Assembly: GCA_029204225.1 (NCBI GenBank)
Contig: CM055103.1
Span: 47,010,703-47,070,702 of the forward strand
Direction: 5' to 3'
From: Diphasiastrum complanatum
Lineage: Eukaryota > Streptophyta > Lycopodiopsida > Lycopodiales > Lycopodiaceae
DNA: 60,000 nt
Of this stretch, positions 12,164 through 23,679 are shown piece after piece. Position 1 is the stretch's first letter. The number at the start of each line of letters is the position of its first letter. A program made the translations under genes and the position numbers. The notes under the pieces were generated by a model that saw nothing but the letters and a program-made list of their open reading frames with translations, searched no databases and was not told the DNA's origin.

Positions 12164-13010
12164 CTAGGAAAGATAAGAATATAGCATGGCATAAGCAATG
12201 TCAAGATGTGTGTTATCTGCAAGATATGTTGGTGATCGAATTAGCTTCCTATATGGTATATGTTGTATCAATTTTCTTTCCTCTTCATTATTCGAGCAAT
12301 CTTCATTTGTCAAGATTGTTCCTGCAAGCATTGGAGTATTCATCTTCCCGAAATCTTCTAAGATCTTTTGGGTATATATGGACTGATGAAGGTACAATTT
12401 GCCTTTCTCATAGTCTCTGTGAATCTGTAAGCCAAGATAACATCTGGCTTCTACTAGGTCTGCAATCTCAAAATGTTTCGAGATGTCATACTTCACCTTA
12501 CCAATAAGTTCCTCACTTTTGTAGAGTATCAGAGTGTTGTCCACATATACAGCTACAATGATGATCTTCTCGTCTGTAATTCTTACATAAACATTAGAAT
12601 CAACTATTAGTGGCTTGAATCCTAAGGATTTCAGGGCTTGATCTTCCTTCTTATACCATTGTCGCACTGATTGCTTTAGACCGTGGATACTCCTATGCAT
12701 TGTGCATGCATAAGTAGGAAGTGAGTTCGAAATGTAGCCTGTAGGTTGATCCATGTAGACTTCTTCGACTAGCTCACCATGCAAGAACGTTGTCTTTTCA
12801 TCCTCGATGTGAATCCTGAGATCATAAGTAGATATGCAAACAGTATGCATAGGGATGAATGTTTCATGACAAGAGATAAGGTCTCAGCATAGTCAATACC
12901 ATATCTTTGAGAAAACTCCTTCGCTACAAGTCTGGCTTTATACTTTGAAATATTTCCATTCAGTCCATACTTCAACTTGTATACCCACATAAAAAGACTC
13001 AGGAAAAAGA
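12164..13010 (-). pseudogene. Ty1/copia reverse-transcriptase island
   Basis: On the minus strand, WVYKLKYGLNGNISKYKARL and AKEFSQRYGIDYAET (12900-12990) match the start of copia RT. After a frameshift near 12830 the frame continues with FLHGELVEEVYMDQPTGY, SIHGLKQSVRQWYKK, the palm motif VYVDNTLIL, and the PYRKLI block near its end at about 12190. The catalytic YVDD reads YVDN, so the enzyme would be dead even without the frameshift. Only the RT domain is present; no integrase, RNase H, LTR or purine tract accompanies it. It fills the gap between RNase H and the integrase C-terminus of a plus-strand gypsy element. Confidence 0.85.
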
Positions 13011-13405
13011 AGGATTGCATGAAACTTTACCCAAAACTAGCCCAAAAGTATTATGGACCTTTTAAAGCCAAGAAAGTAATCAATGAGGTTACATGTGAGA
13101 TTGACTTACCTATTACTTGGAAAATCCATAACAAATTCCATGTAAGCTTGCTAAAGAAATTCGATGGTCTGGAACCAGAAGGATTTACAGATTCTGAACC
13201 ACCAGAAGTTCAAAGAACCGTAGAAATCCTTCAACCTGAGCAAATCTTGATGCACAAGACAAAAACTGGAAGAAAAGAGATAACTTCTACATTATACCTC
13301 CTCAAATTTAAGAACTATCCTACTACGGATGCAAGATGGATGGAAGAAGAATTCTTCCAAAAGTCTCCAGAAATTTTAAATGTTTATTTGAGAAATGTCC
13401 GTTGA
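12977..13405 (+). pseudogene. Ty3/gypsy integrase C-terminus with chromodomain
   Basis: After about 15 junction residues the 142-codon frame reads KLAQKYYGPFKAKKVINEVT and HNKFHVSLLKKFDG, the end of gypsy integrase. It continues to YLLKFKNYP, DARWMEEEFF and a terminal FQKSPEIL, matching the conserved strand-helix pattern of a retroelement chromodomain, which in chromoviruses directs integration to marked chromatin. It is intact over that stretch and stops just before the LTR. The integrase core (HHCC and DDE parts) is missing; the copia RT island occupies its place, so this is the 3' stump of the element beginning near 10750. Confidence 0.85.
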
Positions 13406-13423
13406 GGACAACGCTTAATGCGT

Positions 13424-13431
13424 CGGAGGGG
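13424..13431 (+). other. polypurine tract of the chromodomain gypsy element
   Basis: CGGAGGGG directly before TGTAAAATTG, about 20 bases after the pol stop codon. It marks the start of a 3' LTR. Confidence 0.55.
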
Positions 13432-14880
13432 TGTAAAATTGTATAGACCAAATTGACCAAGAAATAAAGGCTATCCAGTCTTCCATTCTTTTTGTATGAA
13501 ACATATTTTAAATATTAGAGCTTATTACTCTAACTGATGAATTAGGAGTGCATGTATCATTACCTGAAGACAAGAAATGAAATTATAGAGCAATGCTAAT
13601 AGTTGGATATGCAGGTTCTAGAAATAGAATCTATTGATGAACCATTTGATGGTATGACTTCTAACCTTTTTCTAAGGGTATGTGCAAGTACTAAGAAGAG
13701 TATCTGAAGAATAAATCTAAAGAAGCTTCTTAAAGCTTAAAGACGGTACCTGAAGAAGGCTCAATCGAGTCTATAAGGAAGCCTCAATCGAGTCTATAAA
13801 GAAGACTCACTTGAGTCTATAAAGATTGGGAGAAGAAACCAAAGGACTGATCACCCTTTGTGTCACACTCCACTATGATTGACGATGGGCAACCCCTAGA
13901 AAAAATGGCCTAGGAATTGATGAAAATTATTGTTAGCAGATTTCAGAGAATCCCGTGATGCCGAGCCAAGCTGAAGACACAGAATATCTCTCACCCATGA
14001 TCGAGGAGGTCTCAGAAGGATGAGAGCAGAAGAAGATGAGAGCCGAGTATGAGAGCCGAGAAATTACTAGCTAGGATGATAGTGAAATATCTATGTGAGC
14101 CTACATTGTGTATCCCAGAGAAGGAACGACCATGTAGGAGCTAGTCATATTTCCTAGGCTTTGTAAATAAAGGTAAACCCCCCTCAAATTAGTTAGAGTG
14201 AGCCACCTTTTGATGGTGACCTTTAGTGGAAGGAAAAATTTCACATGTAATTTCTAATTTGGTGGAATTGCCACTTGGGATCCACATGGGCAGCCTTCTT
14301 GCTTATTTAAGGGCCCCCCTCTCTTGTGAGGGAGCTTTGAATGTATTGTCAAGTTCTCTTGAGCAAATAAAGAAGATCCTCCACTAGTTCTTGATAATTG
14401 CTAAGCTGCTTGTTCATGGCAATGTTCTTGAGTGAAGTTTCTATGAGCATGCTTGATTTCCTTGTATTGTGGATTAACTAGATTCTTGTTTTCTTTCTTA
14501 CTTAGTTGTGGATTAGGATTCATTTCTTGTTTGTGGAATAAGGTAGGAATCAGCATTCAACTAAACTAAATAGGCTGGAATAGTGGTGTAGATCTTGCAT
14601 ACCTTCTTACAGTCCAGTTCTTGATTGTTCTTGAGCAATCTAAGCATCAAGAAATGAGTGTTTCTTGATTCTTAGACTGTTAAAATGCTATTAGGAATCT
14701 AGTTTCTTGTTTCTTGTTCCTTGTTTTAGTAGTTAATCTTGTTCTTGATTGCTTTCTGATTTAGTAGACAGTGATAGGATTGCTCCCTGTTCCAGAACGT
14801 TGATCTTCTTGAGCTATGTCTGGTTACATGACTGGTTTATGCATGTAGCTGAGTATCGGATCCATGACTCCCACTAGTCG
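13432..14880 (+). repeat. 3' LTR of the chromodomain gypsy element (right edge approximate)
   Basis: It begins TGTAAAATTG after a purine-rich tract and the chromodomain stop. A promoter-like block lies within it: a TATA-type CTTATTTAAGG at 14302-14312 and an AATAAA at 14367-14372. The same block occurs in inverted form at 56260-57120, confirming a repeat family. Upstream parts (13960-14100) also match 41301-41480. The right end is uncertain because an inverted gypsy fragment begins somewhere between 14830 and 15060. A matching 5' LTR was not found in the window. Confidence 0.68.
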
Positions 14881-16268
14881 ACATCCAATCATCAACTAAT
14901 AAGTGAAAAGTTCAGAACCTTCGTAACTAGCCGATATTACTCAGCAAGGTCTTTCACTCATTTAAGCAAAATTTTGCAAAATCAATATCAGACTGATTCA
15001 AACAACTACTTTTAGGACCAAACCCAAAAATTTACAAAAATTCGAGATTTTTGAAAACCGTGGACCAACTGTGCAAATCGATTAAGAAGATTGATTTAAC
15101 AAATTCATAGGCACTGTCACATATCAAAAACATTTCGAGACACCTTGCATGCATTTAACTTGATATGCACTGACTTTTTCGAAAAAACAAAAAAATGTCT
15201 ATACTAAATAACCTAATTACTAGGAAATCTGCGTTTCCAAAAATAGCTTCATGAAAGAAATCTACTGATCAAACTACTGATTACGCATGCAAGATGCATC
15301 CAAGCATGCATACAAGTCTATTCGTAAATTTCCATCAACATACAAGCACGACACTGAGTTACATGCATGCATGCATCAGAACAATTCCAAAATTTTGCAA
15401 ATTTTAGGTTAAAAATTGCCAAATTTCAGGCGACCATAACTTTCTCTACAGCACACCAAATTGGTCGCTATAAAGCATAGTACAGAGGGAGAGTGGGTCT
15501 ACAAGGCACTTGCCACATCACCCTTCCACCTAGGCTTCACACATGCGAGCAGTAAATGGCCAAAAATCAGGTAGTAGGGAGCACTTTAGGAAGGTGGTAT
15601 CATCAAAAATTATACTCCAGCCCAATAAGCATCCAATTATAGGTTACAAGCACTCTACCAAGGTTCATTAGGGAGGCATAGAAGCTTTTAATAGGTCTAG
15701 CAAGCCATCGTAAGCTCGGATCATGCAAAAAATGCATTTTTGGCCTCCTTCAACAAGCAAAACTTCAAGATGACGGTGTCTAATGCTCGGCTATTTGGAT
15801 GCATGATGGCTCAAATCAGAGGAAATCCATCATATCCTTAAGCTTGTAATGAGAACCAATAGGTTCAGACGCCCATTGGAAAGGTATTTTATACACTATT
15901 TTTTGATGTTTAGAGCCCCCCTTAATGGTGTCCAATCCTAAACAAACTTTATGACAACTCTAGGATAGTTTCATTACACCTGTGAAAATGTGCTTACCAA
16001 CACTATGGTCCAAAAACCCCAATTTTTGGTCCAAAATCACTATCTAGTGAAAAATTCACTAAAACCATCAATAACCCTATGATTTCCATCAAAATTAATG
16101 GAGCAAATCCAAAATTATGATCTTTAGGCTGAGAGTACACCAAGGATCTGAGAAGGCACCTACTTGGATATGAATTCCACCACCTGGAAGAATAAGCAAA
16201 GAGATACACCAAAGAAACTGCAAAAATCCAAGATCCTCAAGCCCCACTTCCTGGTAGATGTGATCCAA

Positions 16269-16280
16269 GCTTTGATACCA
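16269..16280 (-). other. primer binding site of the inverted gypsy copy
   Basis: TGGTATCAAAGC on the minus strand, one base from the LTR end, with one mismatch to the tRNA-iMet type. Confidence 0.7.
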
Positions 16281-16281
16281 C

Positions 16282-16768
16282 TATAACGATCACCAAATGA
16301 AGATCTTCAAGAATTTTGTCACATGCAAACCAAAAGAACACCTATGGAGCTGAACCACCCAACCAATATGGAGAGGATAGTCAATACCCTAACCAATCCA
16401 CCCCCAAGCCAAAATGAATGAACACAAGAGAGGAGAGGGAACCTGGCTCAAGAATCTGAAATTCCAATAGGGAGATGGGTGAGTTTCCATGGTATATATT
16501 CTCTTCAAGAGGAGAGAATATTTTCCTTAGGATCCCCATGCAGCCTATATTGAGCTACTGACCTCCAATTTTTGTATTAAAGCAGTCATTCAGCATGCAT
16601 GTGCTCCTATGTCCAATTATAGGTCTGGGCCCTCATATGATTATTAATTACTTGAAATGACCACGTCCGGAATGATGTAGTATAGCTAATAACCACAAAC
16701 AACTGGAGTGACCAACTATCCATGTCAGAAATTATTCTGATTTCCTTATACAGGATATGGACATAACA
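16282..16768 (-). repeat. 5' LTR, inverted gypsy copy
   Basis: 487 bp, the same length as the LTR at 9848-10334. On the minus strand it starts TGTTATGTCC and ends CGTTATA, so the terminal CA has mutated to TA. It is followed by the primer site. Confidence 0.8.
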
Positions 16769-16914
16769 GGAGGAGAGATCTACTTGGCACATAATGATAG
16801 TACAACATCATGTATTACCAATCTACTCACCAAACCTTTGAGTACAAGTTCCTTCATCAAGCATAGGTCCAATTTTGGATTAATTCCATGATCAATGTTT
16901 AAGTCAAATAGATA
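16769..16914 (+). pseudogene. copia RNase H C-terminal stub
   Basis: The frame from 16769 contains the block NLLTKPLS, followed by FIKHRSNFGL, the well-conserved end of copia pol that precedes the 3' LTR. A TGA near 16892 interrupts the last residues. Its left edge is exactly the end of the inverted gypsy LTR, so it is a truncation junction. Confidence 0.75.
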
Positions 16915-16929
16915 ACTTTTTAAGAGGAG

Positions 16930-17563
16930 TGTTGAATATAAAAAATCCATCTATCTTGACTTTTGGGGTTGATGAAATTTTCCATCATGCATGTAGGTGT
17001 AGAACATGAAAAGGCCAATTTTGGCTTCGTAGGAACTCGAGCCACTTCACATGCATTAAGTCAAGTTTGTCAAAAGTGACATGGAAAGCAAACTAAGACT
17101 TGTATTGGCACATGCATGAACATTTGTACATATGTATTCTAGAAAGTCACACAAGTATGAAAAATGTAGGTAGAGTTGCATTTCTCAACATGCAAAGTGG
17201 TAGGTGTCCATTTTTTGGTAGAAACTACTCTTATAAGTGGAACAATAAGATTTGAGGGCTGATCTACCTCGAGGTAATCCCATCTATTATATATGTATGT
17301 GAGTTTTCTCACAATTTTGATGATGAATCAAGCATTGAAGCTATTCTCTTGTCATTTGGATTTTTATCTAGTAAGCTTGAATTGTCCAGTCTCTCTCTAA
17401 GGATAAGGCTTTCCTCATACATTAATTTTCTTTCTACTTTTCTCACACATGTGAAAGTAATAAATTTTTTATTATTAGAATGCTAGATTGTGATTTAGCC
17501 ATAGAACCTATAGATAGATATTGTTTTGTGTGAACTTCTGGAAATCTCACACGAACCCCAACA
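16930..17563 (+). repeat. copia 3' LTR
   Basis: It begins TGTTGAATATAAAAAATCC after the purine tract TTTTAAGAGGAG, the classical copia 3' junction. The right end is placed at the CA of CCCCAACA (17563), where gypsy gag sequence starts; this end is not verified by a second LTR. A TATA-rich segment at 17286-17300 (TTATATATGTATG) may be its promoter. Confidence 0.65.
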
Positions 17564-18140
17564 ACCGAAGAATAAAAAGTTGAAGAAATCTATGTCCTGG
17601 ATGAAGGCTAAGAAAGCAAATCTTTGTTTCATTTGCGATAAGGCTGGACATATGATAAAGTTTTGTCCAGAGAAAAAAAAAAACCTGCGGCACATATGAT
17701 TGATATTTCAAGGGGTAAAGATAAAACTTTGAAATTTAATTTGTCTGATTGTGAGTGTGAATGTTCTTTTAGTATTGCTTCTTTCTTGCCTAATGAACTA
17801 TTTCATTTAACAGGCACAATTAAAAATCAAGAAGTAAGTATTTTATTAAACAGTGGTTCTACTCATAATGTCATTAATTCTCGTCTTGTGTAGAAACTCA
17901 GCTTGAAAATTGAGCCAATAATCATAGATACAGAGTTTATCTACCTTTAGGAGCAGAGTTGGAGACTTGGAACGTAAAAGTGTTGAAATCTCCCAGTTTT
18001 GATACAAAGACATAGAGAATTAGATAGTCACTGATGTTTTAGACCTAGCCCGCACTGATTTAATTTTTGGATATGAATGGTTACTTGGTAAATTGTCTTC
18101 TCAAGCTATAGATTTTGAGAAACATGTTCTCAATGTATAT
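17564..18140 (+). pseudogene. gypsy gag zinc knuckle and aspartic protease remnant
   Basis: Near 17620 the frame gives CFICDKAGHMIKFC, an intact CX2CX4HX4C nucleocapsid knuckle. It is followed at 17810-17890 by LTGTIKNQEVSILLNSGSTH, where the retroviral-type protease DSG is changed to NSG, losing the catalytic Asp. A later block near 18040-18110 (DLIFGYEWLLGKLSSQAIDF) fits the end of the protease. An in-frame stop sits at 17891. No RT follows. Confidence 0.78.
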
Positions 18141-18940
18141 ATCACACCGTGGATCAGCTACAAATACATTCAGCCTCGTGCCCTACCCAAGTTCAAACAG
18201 CTGCTCCCTACCCTGGATTAGCGAGGAAGAAAGAGCCAGCCACCAACATCTCTTGTGGCAAAAAAGGCTTCTAAATCGTGAGAGAGAGAGATAGATACCA
18301 ACTAAGGCAGGGTAGATTGCTCCTCATCTACCTAACAACAATTCATTCACCATTGCTGCCTTGTAGGTAACCTACAACAGAAGTTCCACCAAGTTTTATC
18401 CAAACAGGACTATACACCTAGAGTTTAGCAGGGTAAAAGTGCGCTTTCAAATATAGAATCAACCACACTTTAACGTCCCACCTGTCGGTTGAGCCAGCGC
18501 AATTCATAGCACTTGCCACAGTCCGTGGAGTAACCCATGTTGTCAGCAAAGTAGCAAGAGAGGGATAGCATCATAAGGAAAGCGGATCACAGAGGGATCT
18601 ATCAGGCTGACGGCCCTCCACTTGCTTTCACCACTCTCATTGAGCTACAAAAAAAAAAAAAAATAGCTACTGAACAACAAACCGTCCACTAGACTTCACA
18701 GCTTAATCATGTTCTGAAAACGTGATTGCAGGTCAGGAACTAGCTATCTAACGACTGCTCACGTTGTCATCCCTGATGCTGTCTGTGCATGCATTTGAAT
18801 AGACAAGTTGAGCCTCAACTGCAGCGGCAGATATGGTGAGGTGAGCGTCTTTAGATTTTAATTTGATCTTTGGATTTTGTTTTGCGCTCTTACTTCAAAC
18901 TTTGTTCCTGATGCAAAATAATCATCATTTTTGTGTAGAT
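18141..18940. other. unassigned sequence, moderately GC-rich, no gene recognised
   Basis: 18150-18640 is less AT-rich than its surroundings and keeps no long frame. It resembles none of the retroelement domains nearby. A run of A lies at 18650-18662. I could not assign it. Confidence 0.35.
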
Positions 18941-20660
18941 AGTTAGCACGTGATTTACTACAATTCTAGCTTTGAGTTTTCTCAAGAAGCTGCTACAGAT
19001 TCTAAAGGGGTGCCATCTGATGCTTTTAGGAGGAATGATTACCAACAAGTTCACCGGAAAGCTTTCTCACATCGTGTCAGTGATATTAACTCAAAATCTC
19101 CAAAGATGGAGGTATCTCGCTTGAGTATCCATTGAATGAGATAGACCACACCACACATTTTTTTAGTTTAAAACAATTTGAGTAAAGTGAAATGCCTATG
19201 CAGTTCTGATTACAGACGAACTCAATTGTCTGCTCAAAAGGCCTCTGCCCATATTGACATACACAATTGTCATACCCTTTGTGTAAGGCGGCTAACTCTT
19301 TGCGATGATTTGTGGCCTGGGTGTGGGGTGGAGGTAGTGTTCTAGAAACTTTTTTGAGGTTTTTGTGAAGAAAATTCTTATTCTAAGAAGTGTTTTGGAT
19401 CCTAATGATGAAGGTACTCATAGTTGCCAGTTTTTGTGAAAATTGTCAACGTTTTCTAGCTAGTTTGAGGCCTAAATTGGCAATTTTTGTACATAGTAAC
19501 CTTTCACATGTGTGAAAGAGGCCTAGATACTTTTATTTTAGTATATATTTCATATTGAAGAAGTCTCAAACTTCAGGACCTTCTAAATGACACCAGAATA
19601 ATGTAGGCCAAAATTGGCTATTTTAGGCTATTGGTGCCCTAAAATTGGGTCCTAAGTTCTAGAGGGAGGAGAGACAGTCATCTCTTTCACCTATATTAGG
19701 CTGAAATTCGTGGAGAACAGGTTGGAGAAACTTATTTAATTGTTGAGAGAGATCAATAGATCATTGTCACAGTTTCTTCCTCCATTGAGAGCATTGCTTT
19801 GTGTATTGTCTTAAAGCTTTTGTGTATGATGTTAAGAGGTTTCCGAAAGTGGTAGGCTGCTGTTGGAAGCCCTGTTTATTGCTATTTTGGCTACCATCAA
19901 TACCTTTTATTAGTTTCTTTTGTCTCTTGAATGCTTTGTCAAGTTCATGTGTATCAAATGTAGCATTAGGATGCTTTGCCATTTCTACCTTTTGTAGCTT
20001 GTTGTGCAAAGATCTTAGCCAGAACATTTGGGATCCTAGATCCATTCAAGATCCACTTTTGCCACAATTTTCCTCTACAAAACTTGAGATTAAGGCATAA
20101 AAAATCTAACAAAACAAATTTCAAGTTAATTTTTGTGAGAAGGCTATCGATTTCATTCTTGGATTATTCAGACTTTCTCGAACACCGGTTGGAGGTACTC
20201 GGGAGAAAAAAAAAATGCCTCAAAACCTCTCACCACGGCTGGAGGTTCTAGGAATATCTATATCTATATATATATATATATATATAGTATGACTTAGTCC
20301 TTTTTAGCGCATCAAGACCGTTTGGAATCACCTTTCAAATACAGATTCATTTGAAGACTCAAATTCTGGGTTTGAGGAGTCTGATGAAGGAGAATGCATA
20401 TAAATGTAGAGACATTATAGTTTGTATTGGTGGTTATGCCTAAACCATAAAGGCAAGTAAGTACTTAATACCTCAAGCGGTAGGGGTTGTTACCGCTAAT
20501 TTTGATAATATAACAAAAGAATACGGTTTGAGAAAAGATTTGTTATTAATGTGTTGTTTCTTGATGAATGTTATATACTTTTTAATTGATTTGAAAAGGA
20601 TTGTGGACATATGATACGTATATGAAAAGTTTTATAATATTATGTGTATGCTTGAGTTCT
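18941..20660. other. intergenic DNA with a TA microsatellite
   Basis: A (TA)n tract lies at about 20262-20286. Short ORFs at 18950-19135 (+) and 19767-20045 (-) have no motif I recognise. Fragments such as AATTTTGGTTGAG-type AT-rich runs give no structure. Nothing else seen. Confidence 0.4.
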
Positions 20661-20717
20661 ACTATTCTTGATGAACAGTGAAAAACAGATGAGATTCCTC
20701 AAATTCTCCAGATTCCT

Positions 20718-21899
20718 ATGAATCTGCTGAATATAGGTGTTGCTAAGGGGACTAGCATCACCCTACCTTTGTCCTATAAAGATTATACTGCAGTATCTGC
20801 TATCCTAGATAGCGAATCGGGTGTTAATATAATGGCTTTGTCCTTGGCAAAGTCATGGGGCTTCCATACCCTCGATCAACCACGATACAAACTTCGCATG
20901 ATTGATCAACGAGTTACCGACCCTGCTGGTCATTTATCAAATATAAAAGTTCGAATAGCAGGTGTCAAGTTTGTCATCGATTGTGTCATTTTAGACCTAG
21001 CAAAAGATGCCAATACTTATAAACTCCTTCTTGGTACACCCTGGCTCCAGATGGCAGGTGTTGTCCAAGATTGGAAACATAGCAAAGTTACTTTTGGCAA
21101 CCACGATAAACGAGTCACTGTTGACTCAAATGGCCATGTCAAGCCCACCAAGGTATACGATGATTGGTCATCCACAACATATGACGAATCAGATAGTGTC
21201 CCGATCCAACCAAAAGGCCACTATACGAGATCTACGGACATAATCAATTGGGGTCGCGCACTAGCCACTATGGACTGTGCTGATTCCAATCGATGTCGTA
21301 TCGAAACGGCTGCAAAAGATGTGGATATTCTCTCATCTTTTACAGACATTGACATACCCATCATCCCACTTATGATGATTGACCCAATTCCTATAGCTTG
21401 GTGCCCAGGAGAACCTAGTATCTCTACCGCCCATGTTTCGGAAGAAAGAATTCCTTCCATGGATAATGTAGAAATGACAAATGAACATGTACTCCTATAT
21501 CTAGATGCACAACCTTATCCGCCAAAATCAATTTCTAAGAAAATCAAGACACCAAGACCGTTGGCTCACGTCCAACTGACATCCAAAACACAAAACCCAC
21601 AAGCATATAGGCCCAAGCCCAAAGTATATACCTGGGATGTGTATGCAGACAAAGTTTTGGAGACAATTGATGAAGAGATGATCAATGAGGCAATCACACT
21701 GCCAATTCAAAATCCTCAAAAACCTCAGTTACAAACAAATAAAATTATCGATACAAAACTAACCGAGCACCAAAAACAGATGCGTGCAAAGCTTAAGCAG
21801 CCAATAAAGCCCTTGTCTAAAGATCAAGAATCTAAGCCATTGGACCAAGCTTCCACCTCCGGTAGTGACTCAACACAGAGGATTCCCAAAGTTCCATAA
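20718..21899 (+). pseudogene. non-chromodomain Ty3/gypsy polyprotein, protease region
   Basis: A 393-codon open frame. Residues 28-42 hold the protease active site written DSESG where DSGSG is expected, so the catalytic DSG is altered. Residues 104-120 (LLGTPWLQMAG) match the conserved LG-x-PWL end of the protease fold. The rest, 130-393, is a hydrophilic proline/lysine-rich linker as found between protease and RT of Tat/Athila-like elements. It ends at a TAA just before the RT, which continues in frames with several stops. The gag part and 5' LTR were not found upstream. The open frame is long, so decay is fairly recent. Confidence 0.72.
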
Positions 21900-23420
21900 A
21901 ATTATAAGGAACCACCTTTCGATCTTCCATGAAAATTTAAAGATTTCACACTGGATGACGTTGTTATCCAGTTACCACAGCCGCATCGGGAACCTACACC
22001 AAGTTCCAACTCCTTTGAAGGACCTGCTAAGACAATTCCACTAAACCTTAAAGATCTTGACGAGGAGATAGATCAAATAGTTCTTGTTGGTGCACATTTG
22101 TCATCAACCCAACTTGCTGATCTGGAGACTTTACTACGCAACTACAGGGATGTATTTGCATGGAATCATGTAGAAATGAAAGGAATCGCACCTAAAATAG
22201 TGGTCCATTGGATTCTTCCAGAAGACAATGCTAAGCCTGTTTGGGCTAAACCTTATTGAAGTAACCCCATCTATCATGAGAGGATCGATGAGGATATTAA
22301 AAAATTGCTGGAAGCTGGCTTCATTTATGAAGTTCAACATACTGAGTGGGTATCACCCATTGTGGTTGTACCCAAGAAAGACGGCAAGCTTCGTATCTAT
22401 GTTGACCTCAAGAAACTTAATGCGGTTAGGAAGAAAGACCATTTTCCAGGAAATGGCAGGAGCTGAAGCTTTCAGCTTCTTTGATGGATTCAGCGGTTAG
22501 TTCCTTGTTTAAATAGCCCCTGAAAATAAACATAAAACGACCTTTGCCATAGAGAACGGGATTATGCTTATAACGTTATGCCTTTTGGCTTATGCAATGC
22601 CCCTTCAACATTCTAGAGGGTCATGCAACTGGCCTTTCAAAATCTGTTACATCGGATCGTGGAGATTTATCTCGACGATCTAGGTGTACATTCTTCCGCA
22701 GCTACGCACCTTGACTCCCTGGAGAAAATCTTCATTCCCTATCGTAGATTTGGAATCTCACTAGACCCTGATAAATGCCAAATTTGGGTCACCCATGGGG
22801 TCGTACTCAGGCATATAATTTCAAAGGACGGTATTTCTACCGACCCATCAAAAAACAAGGTTATAGTGGAAATGCCCTTACCTACAATAGTGAAGGAAAA
22901 GTATATGTCTTCCTCGGTCATACAAATTATTATCACATCTTTATAATCGACTATGACGGCAAGGCACACCTCGTTTATTTAGTTGTGGTAGATCCTCGCT
23001 GGACCGAAGAACAAATCAAGGCCTTTGAGGAGTTGAAAACAGCAATCACCATGGCTCCCTCCGCTCGCCAGATTACACGAAAGAGTTCCATGTGCATACT
23101 GACGCAAGTAAGTATGCCATTGGAGGTCTTCTTGCGCAATCGGACGAGTATGGCAATGACTTTCTTGAGTAGGAAACTGGTGCCTGCTGAAGTAAACTAT
23201 ACAACCACCGAGAGAGAAGCATTAGCGGTGGTCTATGTTGTGCAACAACTACGACATTATCTATAAGGCCAGACCTTTGCATTCTACACAGACCATTGAG
23301 CCCTTCTATATATCATTAATAAATCTTGTAAGCTGTTGATTTTAAAGGAATTTAATTTCTGCGTAGTCGTTCAGAAAGGGACCCAACATCTCATGGCAGA
23401 CCACCTTTCCAGACTACAAG
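21900..23420 (+). pseudogene. gypsy reverse transcriptase and RNase H, broken
   Basis: Pieces in shifting frames give AGFIYEVQHTEWVSPI and VVPKKDGKLRIYVDLKKLN (22310-22430), then AEAFSFFDGFSG (22460-22500), VMPFGLCNAPSTF (22575-22615) and the active site IYLDDLGVHS (22668-22697, YLDD intact). A short deletion near 22446 removes the PLP/ID block. RNase H follows with SRKLVPAEVNYTTTEREALA near 23170-23230 and MADHLSRLQ near 23394. Stops at 22258, 22498 and 23264 and several frameshifts break it. It continues the polyprotein that starts at 20718 and leads into the integrase. Confidence 0.82.
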
Positions 23421-23679
23421 TGCTGAAAAAGCAACTGCACCAGTCAATGATGATCTCCCTGATGCATGCCTTTTTCAGATCGATGCTATACCCTTAAGGG
23501 CTGAGGAGATCACTCAGTTCCTCACAACAGGCAGACTCAAAGAAGGCCTGAGTATGGAGGCAAAAAGAAAATTTTTGCTAAAAGTAGCGCCCTTTTAGTT
23601 AATTGCTGGACAACTTTACAAAAGGAGCGTTGACGGTATCATTCGATGATGTGCTTATGAATCTGAGATACGACCGATC

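Larger units (their letters stand above)
14881..16768 (-). mobile_element. truncated inverted copy of the 4115-10334 gypsy family
   Basis: Read on the minus strand, it starts with an LTR (16768 down to 16282), then a primer site, then leader sequence matching 4616-6140. For example 15480-15560 is the complement of the 5700-5780 region. Homology fades near 15060 and the element stops without any pol. The left boundary is approximate. Confidence 0.78.

Noticed and set aside
13700-13830. Possible tandem array (AATCGAGTCTATAA, three times)
   Set aside because: Only three short units inside an LTR; not a CRISPR-like or satellite array.
19767-20045. 92-codon minus ORF rich in K and Q
   Set aside because: Overlapped by two open frames on the other strand and without a motif; cannot be separated from chance.
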